Source: Ciona savignyi
Lineage: Eukaryota; Chordata; Ascidiacea; Phlebobranchia; Cionidae
Length of the DNA stretch: 64,000 bases
Assembly: GCA_000149265.1 (NCBI GenBank)
Contig: CH003364.1
Location: forward strand, 2,454,359-2,518,358
Reading direction: 5' to 3'
The position numbers and the translations under genes are program-made. Shown piece by piece: positions 16,589 to 27,200 of the stretch (position 1 is its first letter; each line of letters begins with the position of its first letter). Under the pieces are notes generated by a model. The model had not been told where the DNA came from and made no database searches. It worked only from the letters and a program-made list of their open reading frames with translations.

Positions 16589-17336
16589 GAAAAAGGTAGG
16601 TTTTGTCGTCATAGTTTCTTTTTTCCCTAGTATCCGGGAAACAAATTTCTATTTTAACCTCTTGCCTACATATAAAAATCATGTAAAATAATTGGACTAG
16701 CTGTAGACATTAAGTAACTTTACAATATTTCATATTTAAGTTAGCTGCCATTTATTTACGTTGTGTTTAACGGGCCGCAGTAAATTATCAAAGGATGACC
16801 GGCCTACACTAATAAAAAGAATGTGGACCATTGATTTAAAGCGTCGCTGTCGGCAGTCAACTAAAAGTTTGACCGCTGGCTTCTCGGTTGTGGGCAATAA
16901 ACAAAGATCAACCACCCAATATGGAATTCCCAGGCTTAACCCGAAATTAATAACAACCAGATCTCATCCAATTTAAAAACTACAGAAAACCGGCATGAGT
17001 TTTCTTCATTTTCTACATGGGGTAAACGTAATTTGGCATCGTCGGAATTATTCGTGTGGAACGTCAAAACTGTCCTTGCTTTTTTAAATGATTTACTTCC
17101 TCTTTAAAATTATATTTTAGTTGGTTTGTGCGTTAAAGTCAGTTACATGGTTTGTGCGATAAAGTAATTACATTTTAACGGTAGCATTCGACTACACAAC
17201 CAACTCAAGCGCGAACAACCAGAGATACACTAGACACCTATTTTTGAAATACAGAACCGACGGCAAACATAGATAACATAATTCTACGTTCCGCATGAAC
17301 AACTCCGATTCGGCGATGCCAAGTAGATATCTAGAC

Positions 17337-19544
17337 CATAGAGATACTAATATACACTAGAGGCGGCATTACTGTTGCGTAATTGTTGTCACCATGGTGG
17401 CCGCCATTTTGAAGCTTTGCACGGCAAGAGTTCCAGCACGTGTTGGTAAGGATTTACCCAGGTATGGTAAATAGTTAATAAATGTGCAGTGAACTTGTTT
17501 TCTGATTAATATACATGCTTTGATGATATATATTAGTTGTTAATTAAGTTTTAAACCTTATTTCATATAAAAAAGGTTTTTAATTCGCCTGAGAGTGGGC
17601 TAGGCCACCGCGTATACCGGAGTACCGGTACGCACTCTTGCATAGGCTTACGTACGTACACGGACCACTTTTTCAGATATTTTAAATGCACAACAAAGAT
17701 AAATTAAAACTGGTTAAAACGTCATTGAATGATTAACTAAAAAATCTGTAGGCTACAAACTGGTTGCCAGCAGATTCGCATTTGGAAGACATTCTGACTA
17801 GATTTTTGCACTGTTGTTCAAATTTTAAATGGAAGGATTTCAAGAATTAAAATAAAAACTTTTCACTCTGCAGGTGTGTTAGAACACTGAGATGAGTATG
17901 AAGCTTTGGTCATGTTCTGGAGCTACTGTGGTGTTCATTGGTACTCTTAATTCATTTACACAGGTACTCCTAATTTATTTAACATACTCTGGTTGCTCCC
18001 ACAGCCATCACAGGTTAATGAACAAACTACTATGTTATTGTCATGCAGCGGGACAACATCTTTGCATTACTTCGGCAACAGTTTTCCCAGACAAGCCATC
18101 AGTGAAGAAATAAGCTTTTGGAATTTTCCAGTTTGCATTTATTGGAACCAGCATAAACACAAGGGCGTTTGCTGCAACAGGTAGTGAATTATCTAAATTT
18201 TATAAATCCTGTGTACTCCTTCCCATTCCATTCCACTTGCTTTTTGATTGCAATCTCATCCAATATAAGTGAATAATATAATTTGTAATCCAGGTTGGCT
18301 TGCTTGTTTTTAATGGTTTCAATGGATTCTGCAGTAATTCTAGGATTACCTTCAAAGACAGATAACCACTTTGTCAAAGTTCTGGGCGTGGTAATGTTAG
18401 GTGTTTTCGATTGAATTGGTAGGCTTTTGGGGAGTATGTATGAAAAGTCGTTGCATATTTTTTTTGTGTATTTCACTTTTTACCACTTTTTATTGAGATG
18501 TGTGTACTAAATAGTTCCATCGGCAGTATCTCCAAAGTTTAAGGTCAATATGCCAAATGGCTTGTCTACTAGGAATCTGTTATTTTTGGTTTTTAGAAAC
18601 AGCTACTTTAACTTGTTTTGTAGCCCTGCATTTCTGCACAAGTAACACTTTTTTGTTTTTCTATTTTGATTAACTTCTGTTTTATGTTTTTTTATCTTTT
18701 GTTTTGGACTACCAGTATTACAGTAGTTGTGATCTTACAGTTCAACTTCGTGTATGTGGTATATTTGTATAATATTATTAAACAATGTACCTGTGAAAAA
18801 TCTACTTTGCAGTCTTGATTTGTCGTTTTATGCAACCCCAAGCAGAACAAGAAATAATCATTTCCGCTACCGGTACTGTTATTATTTTCTAAAACTAAAA
18901 GTGCGAATTTAAGTTTAACAAGTATAGGATACTCATGTTTATTGGGCCCACGCGCCCAATGTTTGGTTATTAAAGCTATAGAAGTGTATTGCATACGGTG
19001 GAGGGTTTCGATCTGCACCTTTCCGGCTGGTGGTCCAAGGGGCTAATGTTGGTACAGTTCTATAATATAACGTGGCAACGTAAAGTGCCGTTTGCGTCAA
19101 ATACAGAAACACTAAAACATTGGGTATATTTTTCGGGGTATATTTCAAAGAGAGTGTCTGAGTGGTAGGTATTAAAATAGGTCACAACTTTAAACGTTTC
19201 TGTGGACTTGTTTCGCACGAAGAAATCGTTGACGACTTGAACGTCGTCTGGTCCAGTGTTGCGCATATATTTTATATTTAATAACTATGCTGCATTTAAA
19301 ATGCAAAAGTTTAATAAATTTATTTCTAAAAATATGGAAAAGAAAGTTTAGTAGTAAGAATTATTTATTTTCTCTTAAAACTCCGCTTAAAAGTACGTTC
19401 AGTTAAATACCAATTATAAAAAAAATTAAACCATTATTTGTATGGCAACACAGCCATTGCACGGCAAATGCATTCATTTTACAACAATGCAGCATTATCA
19501 ATTATTTAACAAAGGCCACTCTAGTGTATATTAGTATCTCTATG
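17337..19544 (-). mobile_element. P-element-like DNA transposon, ends intact, coding region decayed
   Basis: A 2208 bp element with about 26 bp near-perfect terminal inverted repeats beginning CATAGAGATACTAAT, flanked by the 8 bp target duplication ATCTAGAC (17329-17336 and 19545-19552). Eight-base duplications and TIRs starting with CA fit the P superfamily, and the interior encodes P/THAP9-type transposase pieces on the minus strand. The second duplicated segment carries a nearly empty site around 22314. The element is shorter than a typical autonomous P element (~2.9 kb), and no THAP zinc-finger exon was found, so it is probably an internally deleted, non-autonomous copy. Confidence 0.88.
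17950..18476 (-). pseudogene. P-element/THAP9-type transposase remnant
   Basis: Minus-strand pieces follow the order of P transposases. TPRTLTKWLSVFEGNPRIT is the RTLxxWL region before the catalytic domain, and LILDEIAIKKQVEWNGKEYTG corresponds to the LDE(M)xIxKQ motif holding the first catalytic Asp of the RNase H-like fold. ALVFMLV and WKIPKAYFFTDGLSGK follow, then SLTCDGCGSNQSML with the second Asp region. The reading frame changes just after the GFIKF residues (about 18190) and again before the SLTCDG block (about 18030), and a stop follows near 17970. The product would therefore not be functional. The family call rests on motif order and spacing. Confidence 0.82.
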
Positions 19545-19743
19545 ATCTAGACTACCAGAGGGATATTGCAGGTTCTAACTTTTCATGGTTCCAAGAAGGT
19601 TGAATGAGCTGTTTTAGTGTGAGCTTAGTTTTATCGCGACAGTCTAATTAATTACACATAAAAACATCAGTAAATAAGTTAATTGCCCACGTATTTAACC
19701 AATGTAAAAGTCAGTGTATTGGATTATCTGCAAAGGATTGACT

Positions 19744-20728
19744 ATGTCGTACTGTAGAAAAGAGGGTGAGTATTAATATCGTACCTATAACTTTATATTG
19801 ACGAAGGTGTAAAATTACATTATATTTGTAAAACATTTGTAAAGAATATTGCAGTTGAATTAAAAATTGAACTGTAATAAAATTAACTTTTTTTTATTTC
19901 TGCACAGGAAAAGACACGATTATTTTTGCAACTGAAGATGTGTTATCGTCACCAAGTACAACCCAGTTGCAACCAGATGACCCACAAGACCTGGATACCA
20001 GTAATGCAGGTATCAGAATTTTACCACCTAAAACATCCAGATGAGCAGGGCGAGACAATACACTCCATCATGAGCGGGACAAAGTATTTTTATCATTGAC
20101 ATAAGTGGGACTGGGTATTTCGTCATTAACTTGAGCAGGACGGATTATAACACAAGCGGGACAAGTATATCATGAGCGGGAAAAACTCATTTTAGTAATG
20201 AAAATACCCCTCCCCCTCTTATCACTGTCCCACAGATTAGTGCGGCTCACATCCTTAACTGTTGTTGGATATTTATAGTTTTTCATGTAATCTATCATTA
20301 AGGAAGTATCCATTATTATATTGCCACTCAAATCTGCATGAAAATACTTAAAACCAATGTTTTTATACCATACACTTTTAACAGGTGCCATTTTACCAAA
20401 CGGAGAAATAAACTGGGACTGTCCTTGTTTGGGTAACTTACCAAATGGGCCCTGTGGATCAAGTTTTCGTGAAGCATTTTCATGTTGGGTAGAGAATAAA
20501 GACAATGAAGAGGCCTTTGCTGATAAATGTTTTGAAAATTTCACAAAATGGGAAAACTGCCTAGGTGAACATAGAGACATATACAGACAAACTGATGAAA
20601 AAATGTCCGAAGCAGACAACGAACTTAAAGAAATGGACCAAAATAGCGATATTAAAAGTATTTCCGATAAAGAAAGCACTTCCAATAGAGCAATTGCTGC
20701 TGCATCAGCAGTCTCTGCGGACCAATAA
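19744..20728 (+). CDS. CHCHD4: CHCHD4/MIA40 oxidoreductase, copy 1
   Basis: The intermembrane-space import receptor and disulfide relay enzyme of mitochondria. It oxidises incoming small cysteine-motif proteins and passes electrons to ALR/Erv1. Exons 19744-19765, 19908-20009 and 20385-20728 join in phase to give 155 residues (human 142). MSYCRKEGKDTIIFATED matches the animal N-terminus. The redox-active CPC motif is in NWDCPCLG, and the twin CX9C helices are GPCGSSFREAFSCW and DKCFENFTKWENC. An acidic, Ser-rich tail follows. It differs from copy 2 by one residue in what I compared (FTKWENC here, FTTWENC there). The P-like element lies about 200 bases upstream and could affect its promoter. 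AATAAA lies 38 bases past the stop. Confidence 0.96.
20010..20384 (+). repeat. Degenerate GAGCGGGACAA-type repeats in CHCHD4 intron 2
   Basis: Variants of GAGCGGGACAA / AAGTGGGACTG / GAGCAGGACGG recur at least six times between about 20044 and 20190, spaced some 18-45 bases apart. The same block occurs in CHCHD4 copy 2, where it is split and doubled (22871-22975 and 23297-23400). No known element is recognised. Confidence 0.55.
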
Positions 20729-20765
20729 ATTTTCACAATCATTAAATTTCTTTTTTATTGCAAAT

Positions 20766-20771
20766 AATAAA
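20766..20771 (+). promoter_or_regulatory. Poly(A) signal of CHCHD4 copy 1
   Basis: AATAAA 38 bases after the stop, in a T-rich then A-rich context. The equivalent site in copy 2 is at 24225-24230. Confidence 0.6.
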
Positions 20772-20824
20772 CAAAAGTTGTGTTTCAATTCAACATAAAT
20801 ACTACATTGCATATGAACGTGTTT

Positions 20825-20970
20825 TTAAGCACCATCCGCACATGGCAATTTCTTTATAAAATGTTCACTTATTCCTAAAGTTAGCAATTGCTGTTTTGTC
20901 ATGGATAAAAGGTGTGGTCGTGTTTCAATCAAAGTGTGCCAGCATAACGTTTGCAGTGAGGGAACAGCAA
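20825..20970 (-). pseudogene. KLHDC10: KLHDC10 3' end fragment, cut by the assembly gap
   Basis: The last ~48 codons and stop of KLHDC10 repeat here essentially unchanged from 24284-24429, then stop at the N run. The sequence after the gap (21071 on) is unrelated to KLHDC10. Either the duplication broke inside this exon, or the contig simply ended and the copy is the other haplotype. It cannot encode a protein as assembled. Confidence 0.85.
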
Positions 20971-21070
20971 NNNNNNNNNNNNNNNNNNNNNNNNNNNNNN
21001 NNNNNNNNNNNNNNNNNNNNNNNNNNNNNNNNNNNNNNNNNNNNNNNNNNNNNNNNNNNNNNNNNNNNNN
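20971..21070. other. Assembly gap of exactly 100 N
   Basis: A run of 100 N, the usual placeholder for a gap of unknown length. It sits exactly where the first duplicated segment breaks off, so distances and copy number across it are uncertain. Confidence 0.98.
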
Positions 21071-21129
21071 ATCTGCAACCTTTTGGTTGAAAGTGTCGCA
21101 CTAAACGACCAGACTAACCGGTCGGACGT
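21071..21129 (-). repeat. tRNA-derived SINE, head only, at gap edge
   Basis: The reverse complement reads CGTCCGACCGGTTAGTCTGG..., the same head as the copy at 15841. The rest of the element would lie within the gap. Confidence 0.75.
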
Positions 21130-21893
21130 ATCTGGGGGTGGTGGTCATATAGGGTTTTTTGTTGATTACCGGTGGTACTTTGGAGTGCTTTTATGATGAT
21201 GTAATAAATCCTGCAGGTGCACCAGACTGGTGTAAAACTAAAAATATGACGATAATTAACTCATGTAATGAAACAAATCACAAATTATAAAACATATAGG
21301 CTTCCAGGGCCTACCTGAAACACAAAGATACCTTAAAAATTGCATTGACATGCTACATACAGATACTTGATAAGCCTAAGCTACCAATACCAGTACAGGA
21401 AACCCTCACCCCCCTATCTACACCTTGCAAATACCCCCCTCCCTAACACAGCTATATGTTGCTACTACATTATAAAAGACCGCCATACAACACAGATTAG
21501 GTTTACAGGTACAGATATTAGTAAATTGGGCAGAGCAGTACTGATATCTACACTTTTTATTGGGCCTGCTTAGGCTAGATAGCAAACTAAAAACCGCCAA
21601 TTAAATCACTAAAAATAAAGAAAATCCCATATATAATTAATATATTCATCCATATATACTACATAACTCAAGCCTACGATTTTTTTAAATAACAAATCCA
21701 TCGCTAATACCTAAAAACTATTTTAAAAGTTTTAATACTGCTTCGCGACTACATTTTAGCCGTATTATAAGATTAGCGAATGAAGCGCTAAGCCCGTAAT
21801 CTGTATTACCAGATTATAATACAGGCCGCTTCGAAGCGCTAAGATTTCCTAACCTAGACGCTTCATTGCGGCTAAGTTTTGACGAATGGGGTG
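21130..21893. other. Intergenic between gap and second segment; includes a foldback
   Basis: No exon is recognisable. A short pyrimidine-rich tract of CCCTCACCCCCC type lies near 21405. From 21757 to 21876 there is a cluster of inverted repeats, listed separately. Confidence 0.5.
21757..21876. repeat. Small foldback (nested inverted repeats)
   Basis: An arm at 21772-21787 (ATTAGCGAATGAAGCG) pairs with one at 21860-21876 (CGCTTCATTGCGGCTAA) with one or two mismatches. Inside, GTATTATAA at about 21761 pairs with TTATAATAC at about 21814, AATCTG pairs with CAGATT, and CGCTTCGAAGCG at 21828-21839 is a perfect 12 bp palindrome. No target duplication was found. It may be a foldback MITE. Confidence 0.5.
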
Positions 21894-22500
21894 ATATGGA
21901 ATTCCCAGGCTTAACCCGAAATTAATGACAACCAGATCTCATCCAATTTAAAAACTTCAAAAAACCAGCATGAGTTTGCGTCATTTTCTACATGGGGTAA
22001 ACGTAATTTAGCATCGTCGATATCGGAGTTATTCATGTGGAACGTCAAAACCTTTCTTGTTTTTTCGAATGATTTACTCCCTCCTTGAAATTACACAGTA
22101 GTTGGTGTGTGCGTTAAAGCCAGTTACATGGTTTGTGCGTTAAAGTAATTACAGTTTAACTGTACCGTACGACTACACAACCAACTCAAGCGCCAACAAC
22201 TAGAGATGCACTAGACACCTATTTTTAAAATACAGAACGGACGGCAAACATAGATAACATAATTCGACGTTCCGCATGAACAACTCCGATTCGACGATAC
22301 CAAGTAGATATCTAGAGGGATTTTGCGAGTTCTAAATTTTCATGGTTCGAAGAATGGTGAATAAGCTTTTTTATTATTGACCTAGTTGTATTGCGACAGT
22401 CTAATTAATTACACATAAAAACCTTAGTAAATAAGATAATTGCACACGGATTTAACTGATGTAAAAGTTAGTGTACTGGGTTATTTAAAAAGGATTGACT

Positions 22501-24187
22501 ATGTCGTACTGTAGAAAAGAGGGTAAGTATTAATATCCTACCTATTACTTTTTATTGTCAATGGTGCAAAATTACATTTAATTTGGAAAACATTTGTTAA
22601 GCATATTACAGTTGAATAAAACATTTAACTGTGATAAAAAAACATTTTTTCAATTTCTGCACAGGAAAAGACACGATTATTTTTGCAACTGAAGATGTGT
22701 TATCGTCACCAAGTACAACCCAGTTGCAACCAGATGACCCACAAGACTTGGATACCAGTAATGCAGGTATCAGAAGTTTAGTACCTAATGGTTTAAAGGA
22801 ATAGTACACTTAGGACACCTATATTGAGGTTTTAACTTTGATGTTCAACATCTATGAGCTTTACGAATGAGTGGGACAGAGGGGCGGGGCGAGACAAAGT
22901 ATTTTTGTCACTGTCATAAGTGGGACTGAGTATTTCGTCATTTACTTAAGCAGGACGGATTATTACACACGTGCAATCGTCAGATCACCTCATGCACATC
23001 GTCGAGTTACCGGTGTTTGTTCTGTATAATTTTCACGTCCCAACCTGTTTCAAACCTGCAACCTTTCCGTTAACAGGCTTCGCACTAAACCGTCAGACTG
23101 AACAGCAGACATAGTTTAATTTGACAATTTTTTTCCTATCCATGCAGATATACACATATATATATAATTATATATAAGTATTGTACTCCATTATCTGAAA
23201 CAATATCATTAACTTTAAAACCTGAGAAGGTTGTCTTCAGACTGAAGGTCATCTGAGATTATTTCTGGGTTATACCCACCAAAAACCCAAAAATTGACAG
23301 GGGCGGGGCGAGACAAAGTATTTTTTTCACTGTCATAAGTGGGACTGAGTATTTCGTCATTAACTCAAGCAGGACGGATTATTACACAAGCGGGACAGTT
23401 ATATAATGAGCATTGTAGTGATGAAAATATCCCTTTGCCCCTCTTACCACTGTCTCACAGATTAGTGTGGCCCACATCCTTAACACTATGGGTTGTATAG
23501 TTCTACTTGTGTCAAATGTTTATTTTTTTCATGCCATCTAGCATTAAGAAAGCGGTACCTCTAAATACTACAGGACCGCTTAAATCGCTTACTATACTTT
23601 GTAATTACAAAAACCATGATAATATTGTTAGGGTTGGGGTTAAAAATAGTTCTGGGGTTGAGATTAGTGTTTGGGACAGGGTTAGAATTACTTTCCATAG
23701 CAATCTAAGTTATCCAAGCGGTCTTGTAGTATTTAGAGACTCCCTAAGAAAGTAGCCTATCCATTTTTATATTGCCTCTCAAATCTGCATGAAAAACTCT
23801 CTTAAAACTAATGTTTATATATGAAATACACTCTTTTTAACAGGTGCCATATTACCAAACGGAGAAATAAACTGGGACTGTCCTTGTTTGGGTAACTTAC
23901 CAAATGGGCCCTGTGGATCAAGTTTTCGTGAAGCATTTTCATGTTGGGTAGAGAATAAAGACAATGAAGAGGCCTTTGCTGATAAATGTTTTGAAAATTT
24001 CACAACATGGGAAAACTGCCTAGGTGAACACAGAGACATATACAGACAAACTGATGAAAAAATGTCCGAAGCAGACAACGAACTTAAAGAAATGGACCAA
24101 AATAGCGATATTAAAAGTATTTCCGATAAAGAAAGCACTTCCAATAGAGCAATTGCTGCTGCATCAGCAGTCTCTGCGGACCAATAA
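22501..24187 (+). CDS. CHCHD4: CHCHD4/MIA40 oxidoreductase, copy 2
   Basis: Exons 22501-22522, 22665-22766 and 23844-24187 have the same lengths and phases as copy 1 (22, 102 and 344 bases) and encode 155 residues with the CPC redox motif and the twin CX9C helices, so it should be an active MIA40. The one residue difference noted (Thr for Lys, FTTWENC) is between the cysteines of the second CX9C. Intron 2 is about 1.08 kb against 375 bases in copy 1, because it holds a doubled repeat block, a SINE, a KLHDC10 exon fragment and a MITE. Its stop lies 96 bases from the stop of the convergent KLHDC10 gene, so the two 3' UTRs probably overlap. Confidence 0.95.
22976..23115 (-). repeat. tRNA-derived SINE, shortened copy
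   Basis: The reverse complement shows the SINE head (GTTTAGTGCGAAGCCTGTTAA, GGTTGCAGGTTTGAAAC) and part of the body, with the middle missing compared with the copy at 15841. Confidence 0.65.
23120..23297. pseudogene. KLHDC10 exon 2 / intron fragment inserted in CHCHD4 intron
   Basis: CCTGAGAAGGTTGTCTTC...CCAAAAACCCAAAAATTG matches 27190-27262, which is the 3' part of KLHDC10 exon 2 with its splice donor. The match continues through adjoining intron sequence (TTGACAATTTTT... and TTAACTTTAAAACC). It is a genomic, not cDNA-derived, copy because the intron side is included. Confidence 0.82.
23553..23744. mobile_element. 192 bp MITE with 8 bp target duplication
   Basis: Terminal inverted repeats of roughly 30 bp with a few mismatches (shared core CTCTAAATACTACA, then GACCGCTT) face each other at 23559-23581 and 23716-23738. 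The element is bounded by TAAGAAAG at 23545-23552 and at 23745-23752. CHCHD4 copy 1 has a single TTAAGGAAG at the matching place, an empty site. The interior holds degenerate GGTTAGGGTT-like sequence. The 8 bp duplication suggests hAT- or P-type mobilisation. Confidence 0.82.
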
Positions 24188-24283
24188 ATTTTCACAATCA
24201 TTAAATTTCTTTTTTATTGCAAATAATAAACAAAAGTTGTGTTTCAATTCAACATAAATACTACATTGCATATGAACGTGTTT

Positions 24284-27200
24284 TTAAGCACCATCCGCAC
24301 ATGGCAATTTCTTTATAAAATGTTCACTTATTCCTAAAGTTAGCAATTGCTGTTTTGTCATGGATAAAAGGTGTGGTCGTGTTTCAATCAAAGTGTGCCA
24401 GCATAACGTTTGCAGTGAGGGAACAGCAAGCCATATTCGGTAACATGAATCTGTTCGTTTCATTGATCGGATCTCAGTGGTTCCACCAAACACCAACATG
24501 CAACCTTCTGTGGTGATTGCAGCAGAATGAAAGTACAGAGGTTCGGGCAAGACTGCAATTTTGCTCCACTGTAAGTGTGGTAAGTGCAGTTGCCATAAAT
24601 CGGTGTGAACAGCAACTCCATCGTAGCCTCCACATATAAATGCTTTGTCATGGTGCTGCACGCAACTGTGGCACCTGGGAATGTGTTTTGAATCCACAAT
24701 TTTAGTCCTATTTTGTATTATTTAAACTGACTAGCCAATAAAATGGAAGGTAAATGGAACTAGTGCAACAGCTAATTACAGCCAATCAATATTTCCACAC
24801 AGTTATTGATTCAAATTTAATTTTTCTTGTGTGAGATTTCGATTTAAAGACTAGCTGATTTCAAAATTCAACCCAGGTCACCTTATACCTACAGTAAGAA
24901 AACCACAGGTATACAGTTTGTTATAATACCATAAATATTGCTGTACAATTTGAGTTCAACCAATTAAACCAAACTTTCAGCAATGTCCACTGAAGTGCCT
25001 GAACCAAAAATTTAACAACTGCTGTACAAAGTTTTTGGATCTCTAGTGAGGCCTTTATGGTAATTGTTAAAATATTAAAATCAACCAAGCAACATTGGTC
25101 AAATGTAGTGCCCAAGATTGCACATACCTAGTTGTGGCTGGGAACTCACTGTGTTCAGGTTTGTTCACTAGAAGTACATTCCAAAGAAAGCCGAAAGTCT
25201 AATTCACTCAACTGTGCGCCCAGTATAACCTTAGACAATTAATATCATCCCTCTGACAGTTCGTTACTCTCATACCACCTGCCCATAATTCATTTGAAAT
25301 TAATACAACGTTAAACTGTTACCTTCTAGACCAGGGAAATTTTTTCGTGATTTTATCCCACTTTGTCAGTTCAGCGGACCACTTGTTGCTGCGAGTGCAG
25401 TAAACATGAACATGGGTCATTCGATACACTCTATGTGATGTTCCACCCCCTAATACAAATATTTTTCCAGCATACACTGCGATTTCATGCCGGTACCTGT
25501 ACAAATTAAAATGTTAAAACAAAAAAGTACCTTAAAAAAGCAAATAATAAAATCAAAAGAATCTAAAACCATTCATTTACAAGTTTAAGCAATGTCCTTG
25601 CCCGAAAACACAATAGACTGAGCTTAAGGATGGTTGCAATCCAACAACCATTTGGCCGGTGCTGAACCCAATTGAGCTATGTGAACAAACAATATCAACC
25701 ACCATTTATTTTTTTGGTCAATACATTCACTGGTTTAGAGACTGTATCTATCTTTTCCAATTTGTCCACAAATAATTATAAAAATAATACCAACCCTAAA
25801 CTTCAGATATTAAATCATCATACTTGTAGTTTCCAAAAATGAAAAATCATTTAATGGAAATTAAATGACACACCGTTCAGGAGGCAGTTCATCAATGCTG
25901 TTGTTCGGTTTAATTTTCTTCCAAGTGAAATTGTGTAGATCCAGTTTATGAAGATCAGTGTTATAGACAAGCCCTGTTGTACCGCCATAGGTATATAGAT
26001 CGGAGTCTATGACTGTAATAGCCTAAAAACAAATCATTTAATAAAAACAATTTAAAATGAAAATAAAATACTTTCAACATTAATTGTCGTATTAAAAAAT
26101 TTAGCAAGTTGTATCACAACTTGCTTGGAAGTTTTAAAATTTTATAATCATATGCTAAGTTCCCAAAATTCTTTCCAGGCTTTTAAATATGTAAAAAAAA
26201 CACAACTATTGATGTAGTCTAATTTCAGCGAAGTAATATAAAAAAAACAAGTTGGAGGATTTGTTAAAAGTTATCGGTGTAATCAACATTTAAACATGTT
26301 GTATAGTCAAATGTTGTCTTTATACTTGAAGTTACCTATAAATATAACTGCGTTATTACAAAAATAGAGCAAATTAATCAATTTTTTCTTTTTTTAATTT
26401 AAACCAGATTTATTACCTGCCCATAGACTGATTCTGGTATACTCCCTTTACATTCAATTACTTTCCACTGTCCCGACGGTAAATGACAAACATAAAGGTC
26501 GTTGCTGCTTGAAGCTCCAAAAGGAAAACCAGTGCCGCCAAAAACCAACATCTGATCTCCATGCCGAAACACTTAAAAAGGCGGTAGTATTGTGGTTAAT
26601 TAATCATACCATATATATATATTATATACATAAGTATAACAGCTCCTCAAGAAATATAAATTCCTATAATAAGGTTTTTAGTTTAAACGTTGTATACAGT
26701 CAACTTTTAAAGTATAATTTCAGTGCACATAGTTAAGTAACTTTAGCAAGGGTGTAAGTTACAACCTTACATACCAAATATTACACCAATGTCCTAATTC
26801 TTAACCGATACATTTTTGATACATATTTGTGTACCGGTACTATAATTGATTAATCTGGACACTAACCGGCATGGGATGCAACTTTATCCGGCATATTCCG
26901 ATCCGGAGGTATCAGCTTCCATGTATTTGTAGTCACATTAAAACTCCACAATTCCCTGCAAAAATGACATTTATATTATACCAATCAGGATGTGGCTTAA
27001 AACAATTGGGTTGAACAAAAAATGTATGGTACCATTAGTTTATAAACTATTTAATTAAGTGTATCAGTTTCAGGAACACAATCAGCAAAAATCGTGTTAT
27101 TTGACAATTTTTGCTTCCCATCCATACAAATAAAGATAAGTAATTTATAGCCTACTTCATTAACTGAAACAAAATAATTAACTTTAAAACCTGAGAAGGT

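Larger units (their letters stand above)
16919..20970. repeat. Duplicated segment, copy 1 (CHCHD4 and KLHDC10 3' end)
   Basis: From 16919 the sequence (ATATGGAATTCCCAGGC) matches 21894 onward and stays alignable through CHCHD4 into the last exon of KLHDC10, where it runs into the N gap at 20970 (the equivalent of 24430). Coding exons are nearly identical, while introns and flanks differ by substitutions and by copy-specific insertions: the P-like element here, a SINE with exon fragment and a MITE in copy 2. The sequence left of 16919 does not clearly match the sequence left of 21894. Confidence 0.85.
22871..23400. repeat. Composite insertion between two direct repeats in CHCHD4 copy 2 intron 2
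   Basis: The block GGGGCGGGGCGAGACAAAG... through CAGGACGGATTATTACACA occurs twice, at about 22873-22975 and 23299-23400, and once in copy 1. Between the two lie a shortened SINE on the minus strand (about 22976-23115) and about 175 bases matching KLHDC10 27097-27265. Confidence 0.8.
21894..24430. repeat. Duplicated segment, copy 2 (continues into the full KLHDC10 gene)
   Basis: It matches 16919-20970 apart from copy-specific insertions. Here the segment leads into the complete KLHDC10 gene, so copy 2 is probably the ancestral arrangement. It lacks the P-like element at the equivalent site (around 22314), where the sequence reads ATCTAGAGGGATTTTGCG. Confidence 0.85.

Noticed and set aside
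23507-23755. 82-codon forward frame in CHCHD4 copy 2 intron
   Set aside because: It spans the MITE and its telomere-like interior and is not conserved in copy 1.
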